DNA from: CAWGUU01 sp963825765
GTDB taxonomy: Bacteria > Actinomycetota > Acidimicrobiia > Acidimicrobiales > AC-14
Direction: 5' to 3'
Length of the DNA: 64,000 bases
NCBI GenBank assembly: GCA_963825765.1
Contig: CAWGUU010000003.1
Span: 1-64,000 of the forward strand
Shown here: positions 28,074 to 37,737 of the stretch, piece by piece
Numbering within the stretch: the stretch's first letter is position 1
How the letters are laid out: every line of letters begins with the position of its first letter
The notes under the pieces: model-generated
The model's database searches: none
What the model saw: the letters and a program-made list of their open reading frames with translations, nothing else
Told to the model about the DNA's origin: nothing
Position numbers and translations under genes: made by a program

Positions 28074-30428
28074 CGCGCCCGCGCGAGGTAGTTCTGGCCG
28101 GCGCGCACCTGGATCGTGCGCTTGCGGATCAGGTCGCGCACCTCGACGACGCCCTCGCGGACCTCGACGTAGGTGCCTTCGCAGCGCACCTCCGTCAGCC
28201 ACGACGTGCCGCGCGCGGTCGCCCTGACCTGGTCGGTGCGGGTCTGCACCGTGCCGCGCTTCTTCCGCTTCTTGGCGACGTTGCCCCAGAGCTTCTCGGG
28301 CGCCGGCGCGGCGCGCCGGCCGGCGGACGCGCGGGCGCGGCACGCGCGGGCGGTGAGCCGCGGGAGCCGGAGCACCGTGAGGGTTTCCGTGCCGGCCGTC
28401 TGGTCGACGGTGAAGCGGCCGCCCTCGAAGCGCCCTTCGAGCAGGGCCCCGTTGCGCGCGCGGGTGATCAGGTTGACGGCGCCGGCGCGCGTGTCGATGG
28501 CCGACCCGAGCGGGATCGCGCTGCGGTCGCTGAACGGGACGAAGCGGTTGGCCTCGGGAATCCGCAGCCGGACCGTCCCTTGCGGGCGCGCGAGCGCCAG
28601 CACGCGGTACTTCGGCCGCCGTCGATTCCCGCGGTCGACCGTCTCGCAGTCGCGTGCGGTGTCCTGGCGGTCGACGATCGCCAGGTCCTCGCCCGGCCCG
28701 CAGTCGACCACGTCGCGGCCGCCGTCGCGGGCGCGCAGGACGTCGGCGCCGGTGCCGCCGAAGAGCCGGTCCAGGCCCGCGCCGGGGTCGGCGAAGTCGT
28801 CACCCGAGGACGCGTTGAGCTCGTTCTCGCGGCCGTCGCCGGAGAGCGTGTCCGCCACCGCGCCGCTGATCACGATCTCGACGTCGGCGGCGACGTTGTC
28901 GCCCTCGTTCTCCTCGCCGTCGTTGGGGAGGTCGTCGAAGGTGACCCTGATCGGGGCGTTGCGATCCTCGTAGCTGACCGCGTCGCGCCCGGCCTCACCG
29001 CTCATGCGGTCGGCGCCGAAGCCACCGTCGAGGCGATCGTTGCCGGGGCCGCCGGCGAGCGAGTCGTCGCCCGCGCCGCCGTTGAGGTCGTCGTTGCCGT
29101 CCGCGCCGACGAGCACGGCGTCGCCGCCGAGCAGCGTGTCGTTGCCGTCGCCGCCGTCGAGCGCATCGATGCCCGGGCCGCCCGCGAGGGCGTCGGTCCC
29201 GGCTTCGCCGGTCAGCGTGTCGGAGCCACCGCCACCGCGGAGGTCGTCCGAGGCCGTTGCCGCCGCTGAGCGAGTCGTCACCGGCGCCGCCGCGCAGCGT
29301 GTCGTTGCCGTCGCCGCCCGCGAGCGAGTCGCTGTCGCCGCTGTTGACGCCGCCCTCGAGCGTGTCGTCGCCGCCGAAGCCGTTGAGCTGATCGCCGCCG
29401 GGGCCGCCGTCGAGCACGTTCGGGCCGTCGTCGCCGGTCAGCGTGTCGCCTTCGAGCGCCGCCGATGATCCGCTCGACGTCGGCGGCGACGTTGTCGCCC
29501 TCGCCGGCCTGCCCGTCGTCGGCCACGCCGTCGGTGTCGATCGTGAGCGGGGCGACTCGGAGCGAGTAGTCGGCGGTGTCGGTCCCGTCGCCGCCGACGA
29601 AGATGTCGCGCGCCAGCGGCGCCTCGTCGTCGACGTCGGCCGGCGGCTGCAGGTAGTCGTCGCCCGGCCCGCCCTCGAGCCAGTCCGCGCCGATCGGCCT
29701 CGAACGGTCGCGGGTCGAGGCGGTCGTCGCCCGGTCCGCCGCGCACGGTGTCGTCGCCTTCATCGCCGGCGAGGGCGTCGTTGCCCGGTCCGCCGTCGAT
29801 CGTGTCGTCGCCGGCGCCGCCGTTGACGAATCTGTCGTCGCCCGGGCCCGCGTCGAGCGTGTCGTCGCCGGCGTCGCCGTTGACCAAGTCGTCGCCGGCC
29901 CCGCCGAACACGTCGTCCTCGCCGTCACGGCCTTCGAGCGAGTCGGGTCCGTCGCCTCCTCGCAGCTCGTCGTTTCCGGTCCCGCCGTCGAAGCTGTCGG
30001 AGCCGATGCCGCCGCTGAGCACGTCGCGCGCATCGCCGCCGTTCACCACGACCGGAGCGATGGCGTCCGGATGCGGCGGCGCGTACGGGGAGCCGACGAT
30101 CGCCGAAGGTGTCGCCACGGTCACCGAGCTCGACCTGGAGCGAGATGATGCCGTCGGCGGGGCAGCGCGCCGTGTCCGCGTCGACCGTCTCGCAATCCGC
30201 GCCCGGCGTGATCGTGACGCTTGTCCCGTCGAGAGCGAGCCCCGTCTCGGTGACCAGGTAGTAATCGCCGTCCGTGGCAATCGAGACCCTGTTCGCCTCG
30301 CCGTCTTCGGCCTCGTAGACGACCTCAGGCGCCTCGATGCGAAGCTCGGACGCGTTCGCGGTCGTGGCGGCGAACGCCCCGAGCGGCGCGCAGGCCAGCA
30401 GTGCGCGGGTGACGACAGCTCGCAGCAT
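28070..30428 (-). CDS. Secreted RTX-repeat protein with C-terminal FecR-like domain (frameshifted)
   Basis: ATG 30428 gives a signal peptide (MLRAVVTRALLACAPLGAF, then AATTANA). Residues about 120-560 are calcium-binding nonapeptide repeats, for example GGAGDDLVNGDAGDDTLD and GGDGNDTLRGGAGDDSLSGG, broken by spacer modules with DNVAADVERI. After the repeats comes DCETVDRGNRRRPKYRVLAL and a C-terminal domain with TDQVRATARGTSWLTEVRCE, YVEVREGVVEVRDLIRKRTI and QVRAGQNYLARAR, the pattern of FecR-type sandwich domains. About 785 residues. Frame changes near 29245, 29455, 29705 and 30110. Second gene of a three-gene operon with the CHASE2 cyclase, which suggests an exported partner of the sensor. 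Confidence 0.85.
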
Positions 30429-30430
30429 CG

Positions 30431-30844
30431 TCAGAGCTTCGCTGCCGCGCGCGGGGGAAAGTCGAGGTTGTTATCCGGCGAGGGCGGCAACACCTGGTCG
30501 GGCTGCGGCGGCGTGCCGGACGGGAGCACTGTCCGCCATAGGGCGCCGCTCCCGACGACGTACGCGGACCTGGCATTCCAATCGATGTACGTCTCGAGCT
30601 TGCGGCATAGCCCTCGCACATGGGCGCACGTGCCGCTGAGGTTGGGACCCTTGAACAGGTAGAGGCCCGGCTCCGTCGGCAGATCGTCGAGGACGCCCAG
30701 GACCTTGACGGGAGGGTGCACGAGGGCGACCACCCACGCCACCGCATCGTGCAAAAACCCCAAGCTGCGCGCCCGCGGCGCCGGGGGAGCCGTCTCCACG
30801 CGAGATGCTTCGTCCGGCTTAGTCTCGACCTCGACTTCGACCAT
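30431..30844 (-). CDS. Hypothetical protein, first gene of the RTX/FecR-cyclase operon
   Basis: An intact frame. ATG 30844 is chosen because aggggtgg lies at correct spacing upstream; GTG 30853 and ATG 30907 are alternatives. The 137 residues start MVEVEVETKPDEASRVETAP, contain one hydrophobic stretch (LGFLHDAVAWVVALVHPPVK), two cysteines (CAHVRGLC), and end with a Pro-rich tail (PDQVLPPSPDNNLDFPPRAA). It stops two bases before the RTX gene start, so the two are co-translated. No family recognised. Confidence 0.6.
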   Translation of the reverse strand: MVEVEVETKPDEASRVETAPPAPRARSLGFLHDAVAWVVALVHPPVKVLGVLDDLPTEPGLYLFKGPNLSGTCAHVRGLCRKLETYIDWNARSAYVVGSGALWRTVLPSGTPPQPDQVLPPSPDNNLDFPPRAAAKL

Positions 30845-31003
30845 GTCCGCCACCCCTATGCTGGGTCTACTGAACGCTCTCGCTCCCTTGAGCGAAATGC
30901 TTTTCACATCCCCTTGAGGGACATGGTCAACCTGGTGATACGTCCAGTGCGCGAGTGGCGGCGGATGCCTTTACGCGCGCTGATGCACCGACGGGCGGTT
31001 TGT

Positions 31004-31030
31004 CGTCACGCTGACCGGCGGAGCGTGACG
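31004..31030. terminator. Hairpin CGTCACGCT / AGCGTGACG
   Basis: A perfect 9-base stem with a 9-base loop, 8 bases beyond the stop of the minus-strand glycolipid-binding gene and in the gap before the RTX/FecR operon. No T-tract; a rho-independent role is likely but weak. Nothing else is seen in 30908-31003. Confidence 0.5.
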
Positions 31031-31037
31031 CTCTTGA

Positions 31038-31547
31038 TCAGAGCACCCGGGTCGCCAGGCCCGGGTACTCGAGCACGAAGCCGTCGTCGCCATAGACGAG
31101 CTCGATGTGGGCGTCGAACGTGTCGCAGTCGTAGCGGTACGTTCGCTCCGAGACACGCTCGTAGGCCTGCTCGAGCCGCATCACCTCCAGGCCGAAGGCG
31201 CGCACGTAGGCGGCCGGTGCGTCGGTCGCGCCCCGGGCGACCGGGAAGGCGTTGGTGGCGGCGGAGGACTCGAGGTCGACGTCGAGGCAGCCGTCGAGAT
31301 CGGGGCGGCGCTCGCCGTCGACGAGCCAGTGGCCGTCGCCGTCGGCCTCGAGCACGACCGTGCCGGGCTGGCCGGTGATCTCGGCGCGACGGGTGCGCCA
31401 GGCGTCGTCGAGTTCGATCGCGTAGCGGACGGCGAACGGCGTCTCGTACTCGACCGCGGCCGTGTGACCCTCGATGCGCTGATCACCGATGAAGACGACC
31501 TCAAAGCCCTCGCGGGCGGTGTGATGTCTGAAGGCGGCGTGCGGCAT
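31038..31547 (-). CDS. Putative glycolipid-binding domain protein (DUF1089-like)
   Basis: An intact 169-residue frame from ATG 31547 (MPHAAFRHHTAREGFEVVFI). The motif GDGHWLVDGERRPDLDGCLD followed by VDLESSAATNAFPV is characteristic of this family, as is the strand pattern VEYETPFAVRYAIELDDAWR and the closing LVYGDDGFVLEYPGLATRVL. The fold binds glycolipids in distant Pseudomonas relatives; the substrate here is unknown. Confidence 0.82.
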   Translation of the reverse strand: MPHAAFRHHTAREGFEVVFIGDQRIEGHTAAVEYETPFAVRYAIELDDAWRTRRAEITGQPGTVVLEADGDGHWLVDGERRPDLDGCLDVDLESSAATNAFPVARGATDAPAAYVRAFGLEVMRLEQAYERVSERTYRYDCDTFDAHIELVYGDDGFVLEYPGLATRVL

Positions 31548-31599
31548 CTCGTCTCTGAGTCCTCCTGGCGTCCGCAGCGTTACACACGACTCACCTGAG

Positions 31600-31921
31600 A
31601 CGGGCGGAACACGAGCTGGTCTCGTCGCTCGCGAGCCAGCTCCCGAAGCACCTCGACGACTGGGGCGCGGCCGACGGGGCCCGGCTCGGGACGGCGGTGA
31701 TTGCACAAGCTCTTCGAGGCCGAGCAGACGAGCGTGGCCGAGTGGATCCGCCGCCGGCGCCTGGAGCGTTGCCGCCGGGACCTGCTGGACCCGGCGCTGC
31801 GGACGACGCCGGTCGGCACGATCGCGGCGCGCTGGGGCTGCACAACCCGGCACACTTCAGCCGCCTGTTCCGCGCCAGCTACGGGCTGCCGCCGGCCGAG
31901 TTCCGCCGCCTCGCGGCCTGA
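31600..31921 (+). pseudogene. C-terminal remnant of an AraC-family regulator
   Basis: About 105 codons without a start. HELVSSLASQLPKHLDDWGA is the linker of AraC-binding-type regulators, then LFEAEQTSVAEWIRRRRLER and, after a frame change near 31840, LHNPAHFSRLFRASYGLPPA ending EFRRLAA. The N-terminal sensing domain and the first helix-turn-helix are missing, and LGTAV is fused directly to the second helix-turn-helix. A degraded gene. Confidence 0.65.
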
Positions 31922-31959
31922 ATCGCAACTTCGCCGCCCGACCGGCCGTTGAACCCCGC

Positions 31960-33176
31960 GTGCGGGTTCTCCTGGTCATCGCGGCGGTGCTCGCATTCAC
32001 GCCGTCCAGCGCCTTCGCCGGCACCATCACGGCCACCCGCTGCCCGTCCTGGGACCGCGAGTGCACGCAGCTCGCGACCTACGCCGCGGCGCCCGGCGAG
32101 CGCAACGACGCCACGTACGTCCAAGAGGCCGGGCAGGGCGTCACGGTCCGCGATGCGGGCGCGCCGGTGACGCCGGGCCGCGGCTGCGTCGCGCTTGACG
32201 CCCACGCCGCGCGCTGCTCGGCCTGGGATCTCAAACTCGAGCTCGGCGACGGTGACGACCGTGCCGCCCCATCGGGCGCTGGAACGAGTCGGGTGAGCGT
32301 GATCGCCGGGCCGGGGGATGACCACGTGACGGGCGGCGAGGCCCGCGAGTGGCTCGACGGCGGCGAGGGCGCGGACACGCTGCTCGGCGGCGCCGGCGAC
32401 GACATCCTGATCGGTGGCCCGGGCCGCGACGTGCTTGACGGGGCGGAGGGTGCCGACACCGCGTCCTACATGGAGGATCCGCCCGTCGTCGTCGACCTCG
32501 CCGATCCCGGTCCCGACGGCCCGGCGGACGACCCGGACACCGTGACCGGCGTCGAGCACGTCTACGGAAGTGCCGGCGCGGACGTGCTGCGCGGCGATGC
32601 TGGCCCCAACCTGCTGCAGGGCGGCGCCGGAGACGACATCGTCGACGGTCGCGAGGGCGACGACGAGCTCTACGGCGCCACGGGCCGCGATCGCGTGCTC
32701 GGCGGGCCGGGCGACGACGAGCTCGCCGGCCGACTGGTCGATCGACGTGGGCACGCTCCGCCCGACGGCAGCCCAGCCCGAGCGCACGGGGGATGAGATC
32801 GACTGCGGCGACGGCACCGACGTCGTCACCGAGCAGGCCGCCGACATCCTTCACGCCTGCGAGCGGCTCGAGCTGCCGCTCGGGTTCCTGGCCCCGACCT
32901 TCGATCCGCGGCCCCGGCTCGACGGCCGCTCCGCCGTGCTGCGGCTGCGTTGCGCGGGGGAGCTGCGGGCGGCCGCGCGCGGGTGCCGCGTGCGCGTCAC
33001 GCTGTCGGCCGGCGGCAAGCGGATCGGCACGCGCGTCGTCAGCGTGAAAGGGACAGGCCGACGCGGTCCGCGTCCCGGCGCGCGGCCGGCCGGGCGCCGT
33101 GCGCGTGACGCTGCACTATCTCGGGAACGCCGCGGACCGCGACCGGTCCACGACCGTCTACGTCTACCGGTTCTGA
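31960..33176 (+). CDS. Secreted RTX-type calcium-binding protein
   Basis: GTG 31960 starts a signal peptide (RVLLVIAAVLAFTPSSAFA). The mature part has an N-terminal domain shared with the larger RTX protein (TYVQEAGQGVTVRDAGAPVT, LKLELGDGDDRA). A short RTX block follows (DGGEGADTLLGGAGDDILIG, LQGGAGDDIVDGREGDDELY), then a C-terminal beta-domain (SAVLRLRCAGELRAAARGC, ending STTVYVYRF). About 405 residues. Extra single bases near 32729 and 33050. Likely a cell-surface or exported Ca-binding protein; no catalytic motif. The end overlaps the ackA end by 13 bases. Confidence 0.8.
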
Positions 33177-34249
33177 GCGCCGACCAGCGCCGCGGCCTGC
33201 AGGGCCATCTCGAGCTCCTCGTTGGTCGGGATCACCAGCACCTTGACCGACGAGCCGTCGGAGGAGATCACGGTCTCGCCGGCCGCGTTGCGCTGCGGGT
33301 CGACGTTGATGCCCAGCCGCTCGAGCCCGGCCAGCGAGCGGGCGCGCACGATCGGGTCGTTCTCGCCGACGCCCGCGGTGAAGACGATCGCGTCGGCGCC
33401 GCCGAGCGCGGCCAGGTAGGCGCCGACGTACTTGCGGATGCGGTAGCAGTAGACGTCCAGCGCGAGCTCGGCGGCGGCGTCGCCGGCGGCGACGCGGCGG
33501 TGGACCTCGCGCATGTCGTTGTCGCCCGCCAGCGCGAGCAGCCCGCTGCGCGAGTTCAGGACCGCGTCGATCTCGTCGGTCGAGAGGTTGCGCGTGCGGC
33601 GCAGGTGCAGCACCAGCGCCGGGTCGACGTCGCCCGAGCGCGTGCCCATCACCAGGCCTTCGAGCGGCGTCAGGCCCATCGAGGTGTCGATCGACTGCCC
33701 GCGCGCGACGGCGCGACGCGCTGGCGCCGTTGCCGAGGTGCAGCACGATCACGTCGACGTCGTCGAGCGGCCGAGCAGCCGCGCCGCCTCGCGCGAGACG
33801 TACGCGTGCGAGGTGCCGTGGAAGCCGTAGCGGCGGACGCCCCACGCGCGCGGGACGGCGTAGGTGTACGCGCGCGGCGGCAGCGTGGCGTGGAACGCGG
33901 TGTCGAAGACGGCGACGTGCGGGACGTCCGGGAACGCGCGGCGCGCGACCTCGATCCCGCGCGCGTTGACCGGGTTGTGCAGCGGCGCCAGCACGGACAG
34001 GTCGTGGATCGCGGCCAGCACGGCGTCGTTGATCAGCACCGGCGCGGAGAAGCGCTCGCCGCCGTGCACGACGCGGTGCGCGACCGCGATCACGCCCGTC
34101 CAGCGGCGCCTCGGCCAGCACGCTCGTCCAGCGCGGCGGCGTGATCGGTGACCGCGCCGACCGTCCCCGACGCCACGACCGCCCCGCGCCGGGTCGACGA
34201 CCGACCACTTCAGCGACGACGACCCGCAGTTGACGATGAAGACGCTCAC
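33164..34249 (-). CDS. ackA: Acetate kinase (frameshifted)
   Basis: Converts acetyl-phosphate and ADP to acetate and ATP. Starts VSVFIVNCGSSSLKWSVVDP, the ASKHA family N-terminus. Then VIAVAHRVVHGGERFSAP, VAVFDTAFHATLPPRAYTYA, RYGFHGTSHAYVSREAARLL, IVLHLGNGAS, IDTSMGLTPLEGLVMGTRSG, DAIVFTAGVGENDPIVRARS and the end VLVIPTNEELEMALQAAALV. About 365 residues. Frame changes near 33705-33775 and 34100-34190. GTG 34249 overlaps the pta stop by 4 bases, giving a coupled pta-ackA operon. Confidence 0.93.
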
Positions 34250-36298
34250 TGCTGCGCCTGGATCGCGGTGATCGCGACGGTGTTGACGATGTCGTGCACG
34301 GTCGCGCCGCGCGAGAGGTCGTTGACCGGCTTGTTCAGCCCCTGCAGCACCGGCCCGATCGCGATCGCGCCCGCGCTGCGCTGCACGGCCTTGTAGGTGT
34401 TGTTGCCGGTGTTGAGGTCCGGGAAGATGAACACCGTCGCGCGGCCCGCGACCTCGCTGCCCGGGCAGCTTCGTCCGCGCCACGCCGGCGTCGACCGCGG
34501 CGTCGTACTGGATCGGGCCCTCGACCGACAGCTCCGGCGCGCGCGAGCGGACGATCTCGGTCGCCTCGCGCACGCGCTCGACCTCGGCGCCCGAGCCCGA
34601 GCGCCCGGTCGAGTAGGAGAGCATCGCCACCCGCGGCTCGATCCCGAACTGCGCCGCGGTCTCCGCCGAGGAGATCGCGATGTCCGCCAGCTGCTCGGCG
34701 CGTCGGATGCGGGTTGACGGCGCAGTCGCCGTAGACCAGCACGCGGTCGGCGAGGCACATCAGGAACACGCTCGACACGATCGAGACGTCCGGGCGCGTC
34801 TTGACCAGCTCGAACGCCGGCCGGATCGTCTCCGCGGTCGTGTGCGTCGCGCCCGAGACCATGCCGTCGACCATCCCCAGCGCGACCATCAGCGTCCCGA
34901 AGTAGGAGACGTCGGAGACCACGTCGCGCGCCGCGTCGACGGTCACGCCCTTGTGCGCGCGCCGCGCCGCGTACTCCTGCGCGAAGCGCTCGACCAGCTC
35001 CGGGTCGGCCGGGTCGAGCACGTGCGCGCCCGTACAGGTCCAGCCCGAGCCGCCCGGCCGCGCCGCGGACCTCGGCCTCGGCGCCGAGCAGCGTCAGCTC
35101 GACGACGCGCCGGCGCAGCAGGATGTCGGCCGCCCGCAGCACGCGCTCGTCGGTCCCCTCGGGCAGCACGATGTGCTTCGGCCGCGCCCGCGCGCGGTCG
35201 AGCAGCGTGTACTCGAACATCAGCGGCGTCACCGCCTCCGAGCGGGCGACGTCGATCCGGTCCAGCAGCTCGTCGCCGTCCACGTGCGTCTCGAACAGCG
35301 CCAGCGCCTTGTTGATCTTGCGCGGCGCGTCGCGGCGTGATCGCGCCCTCGCGCGCGCTCGGCCAGCGACGACCGTCTCGAACGTGTCGTGCTCGGTCAG
35401 GACGACCGGCGGCGACGCCGCCGAAGCTGCCCAGCGGGCCGAGGATCTTCTCCGGCGGCCGCAGCCCGCCGGTCAGCACGACGCCGGCGGGGGAGGGGAG
35501 CTCGGTCGAGGCGTGCGCGAACATCGCCGCCAGCAGCACCTCGGCGCGGTCGCCGGGCGTGATCAGCACCGCGCCGTCGACGATCCGCTCCATCAGGTTC
35601 GGCAGCGTCATCGCCGCCACGATCAGGTGCAGCGCCTCGCGCCCGAGCAGCTCGTCGTCGCCCGCGATCACCTCGCCGTGGCAGGCGGCGGCGACCTGGC
35701 CGACCGTCGGCGCCATCAGCAGGTCGACCTCCGGCAGCGCGTAGACCGGCACGTCGCCGTCGGCGGCGACCGCGTCGAGCGTCGGCCGCGCGCACCCGGT
35801 TGGCGACCACGCCGACGACGTCCGGCCCCCAGCGCCGCCACGGTCGTCAGCGCGACCGACGATCGCATCGCGGACCTCGTCCGGCGTGCGGTCGTGCCCG
35901 CTGACCACGAGCAGCGCCGGCAGCCCGAGGTTGAGCGCCACGCGCGCGTTGAACGCGAGCTCGCCCGCCGTCCCGACGCCCGCGAAGTCGGTGCCGACGA
36001 CGAGCACGCCGTCGCACTGCGCGGCCAGCGCCCGGTAGCGCGCGACGATCTCCTCCAGCGCGCGCGCCTCGTCGGCCCGCACCTCCTCGTAGCCGACGCC
36101 GCAGGACGCCGCGTAGGGCACGAAGTCGGCCGTCGGGCGCAGCAGGTCGATCAGCGGGTCGTGCTCGGCGTCGGCGACGACCGGCCGGAAGACGCCGAGC
36201 CGCTCGACCCGGCGCGCGAGCAGCTGCTGGACGCCGAGCGCCACCGCGGACTTGCCGGTCGCCGGCTCGCAGCCCGCCACGTAGACGCCGGGGGTCAT
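34246..36298 (-). CDS. pta: Phosphate acetyltransferase, long form (frameshifted)
   Basis: Starts MTPGVYVAGCEPATGKSAVA (P-loop-like N-terminal AAA_26 domain), followed by a DRTGG domain (GDVPVYALPEVDLLMAPTVG, EVLLAAMFAHASTELPSPAG). The C-terminal catalytic PTA_PTB domain has PKHIVLPEGTDERVLRAADI, MVDGMVSGATHTTAETIRPA, LVYGDCAVN, VFIFPDLNTGNNTYKAVQRS and IAIGPVLQGLNKPVNDLSRG. About 690 residues, the full E. coli-type architecture. Disruptions near 35860, 35800, 35415, 35335, 35035, 34705 and 34465. It makes acetyl-phosphate from acetyl-CoA. Confidence 0.92.
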
Positions 36299-36310
36299 GC
36301 CCGGAGCGTG

Positions 36311-36533
36311 TCAGGTCAGGCGCACGGACGCGTCGCCGAGCGCGACCACGTCGCCCGGGTGCAGCTGGCGCCCGCGGCGGGTCTCGACCTCGCCGTTGAC
36401 GCGTCACCTCGCCCTCGGCCAGCACGCGCTTGGCCTCGCCGCCGGTGTCGACCAGCCCGGCCGCCTTGAGCAGCTGGCCGAGCCGGATCATCCCGTCGCG
36501 TGCGTGGAACTCGTCCATCCCGCCGACCATCAT
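36311..36533 (-). CDS. S4-domain RNA-binding protein (YaaA/YlqF-neighbour type; one frameshift)
   Basis: About 74 residues. MIRLGQLLKAAGLVDTGGEA followed by KRVLAEGEV and, after a base change near 36402, TVNGEVETRRGRQLHPGDVV is a complete S4 RNA-binding fold of the small stand-alone type. It ends ALGDASVRLT. The start may be ATG 36533, 36530 or 36518. Such proteins bind rRNA or tRNA-like structure; the function is often unknown. It lies 12 bases upstream of pta on the same strand and divergent from the LysR gene. Confidence 0.82.
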
Positions 36534-36542
36534 GACGGCCAC

Positions 36543-37465
36543 ATGGAGCTCCGCCACCTGCGCTACTTCGTCGCCGTCGCCGAGGAGCTGCACTTCCGCC
36601 GCGCCGCGGAGCGCCTGCACATGTCCCAGCCGCCGCTCTAGCCAGCAGATCCGCCAGCTCGAGGAGGAGGTCGGCGCGACGCTGCTGCTGCGCAACCAGC
36701 GCAAGGTCGAGCTGACCGCGGCCGGGGCGGCGTTCCTCGTGCGCGCGCGCGAGATCCTCGACGCGGTCGAGGACGCGGCGCGCCAGGCGCGGCGCGTCCA
36801 GCGCGGCGAGGTCGGGCGGCTGGCGGTCGGCTTCGTCGGCTCGGCGATGTACTCGTTCGTGCCCGAGCTGCTGCGCGCGTTCCGCGAGCACAAGCCGGAC
36901 ATCGCGCTGCGCCTGCACGAGCTCGGCACGACCGAGCAGCTGCGCCAGCTCGAGGACGGGCGGCTCGACGTCGGCTTCGTGCGCCTGCGCGGCTCGCGCG
37001 CCCGGGCTGGCGTTCGAGACCGTGCTCGAGGAGCCGGTCGTCGTCGCGCTGCCGGACGTGCACCCGCTCGCCCAGCGGCCGCTGCTGCGGCTCGCCGACC
37101 TCGAGGGCGAGCCGCTGGTGCTGCTCACGCCCGCGGGCTCGCCCGGGCCTGCGGGCGGCGCTGGCGGGGACGATCGCGCTGCTCGGCGGCGAGGAGCGGA
37201 TCGTGCAGGAGGTGGCCGAGATGCAGACCGTGATCGGGCTCGTGGCCGCGGGCGTCGGGCATCTCGCTCGTGCCGGAGTCGGTGCGCGCGCTGGTGCGCC
37301 ACGGCGTGACCTACCGGCCGCTGGCGGGCGACGCGCCCGTCGTGCAGGCTGGCGATGGCGTGGCGCGCGGCTGACGAGTCGCCGGTGCTGCCGGCGTTCC
37401 TGGAGCAGGCACGCGCGACGGCCCCCGCCGAAGGAGAGAGAGGTCGGCGGGGGCCGAGCGCGTAA
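36543..37465 (+). CDS. LysR-family transcriptional regulator (frameshifted)
   Basis: MELRHLRYFVAVAEELHFRR and AAERLHMSQPPL form the LysR helix-turn-helix. An extra T near 36640 (ctc[t]agc) creates an in-frame TAG before SQQIRQLEEEVGATLLLRNQ. The effector domain follows (VGRLAVGFVGSAMYSFVPEL, ERLGVG-like GRLDVGFVRLRG, ALPDVHPLAQRPLLRLADLE, AEMQTVIGLVAAGVG). About 300 residues. Further disruptions near 37010, 37150, 37260 and 37350. It is divergent from the S4-pta-ackA group with only 9 bases between starts, so its operator overlaps that promoter. Confidence 0.88.
37420..37455. terminator. 12-bp perfect hairpin at the end of the LysR gene
   Basis: ggcccccgccga (37420-37431) pairs exactly with tcggcgggggcc (37444-37455) around a purine-rich 12-base loop. 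It lies within the last codons of the LysR reading frame, which suggests either an embedded terminator or that the true stop is a little earlier. A weak TTGACG box (37623-37628) is the only other signal in the 37466-37737 gap besides the short frame at 37498. Confidence 0.65.
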
Positions 37466-37497
37466 TTGACGTCGCCTCGACCCCGGGGAGGAGAGAT

Positions 37498-37554
37498 ATG
37501 TACCGGAGCCGCTGCGAGGTGGGGAGCCACCAAGTCGTCGAGAGAGGAATGTAG
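37498..37554 (+). CDS. Possible 18-codon leader peptide
   Basis: ATG 37498 follows an excellent Shine-Dalgarno (ggggaggag at 37485-37493) and runs 18 codons (MYRSRCEVGSHQVVERGM) to TAG. It has a good ribosome site but no confirmed function; no attenuator is obvious. The next gene starts 183 bases downstream. Confidence 0.25.
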   Translation: MYRSRCEVGSHQVVERGM

Positions 37555-37737
37555 GACGACCCGCGGTGATTGGTCCAATATCGAATTCGTCGCCCAGTGA
37601 TAGCCAAGACGTCTTGCAATCGTTGACGTCTCATCCACGCCCAATCTTGTCGGGTCGCCGTGGGCGCTGGTAGGTTCGCGTGCGTAAGGCGCGACGGTAC
37701 GGATCGCCGTGCGCCATGAAGCAGAGAGGGATCGAGA

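Noticed and set aside
28900..30000. Regular short repeats in the RTX region looked CRISPR-like
   Set aside because: They are degenerate 27-base units coding GGxGxDxLx nonapeptides, in frame, with no spacers and no cas genes.
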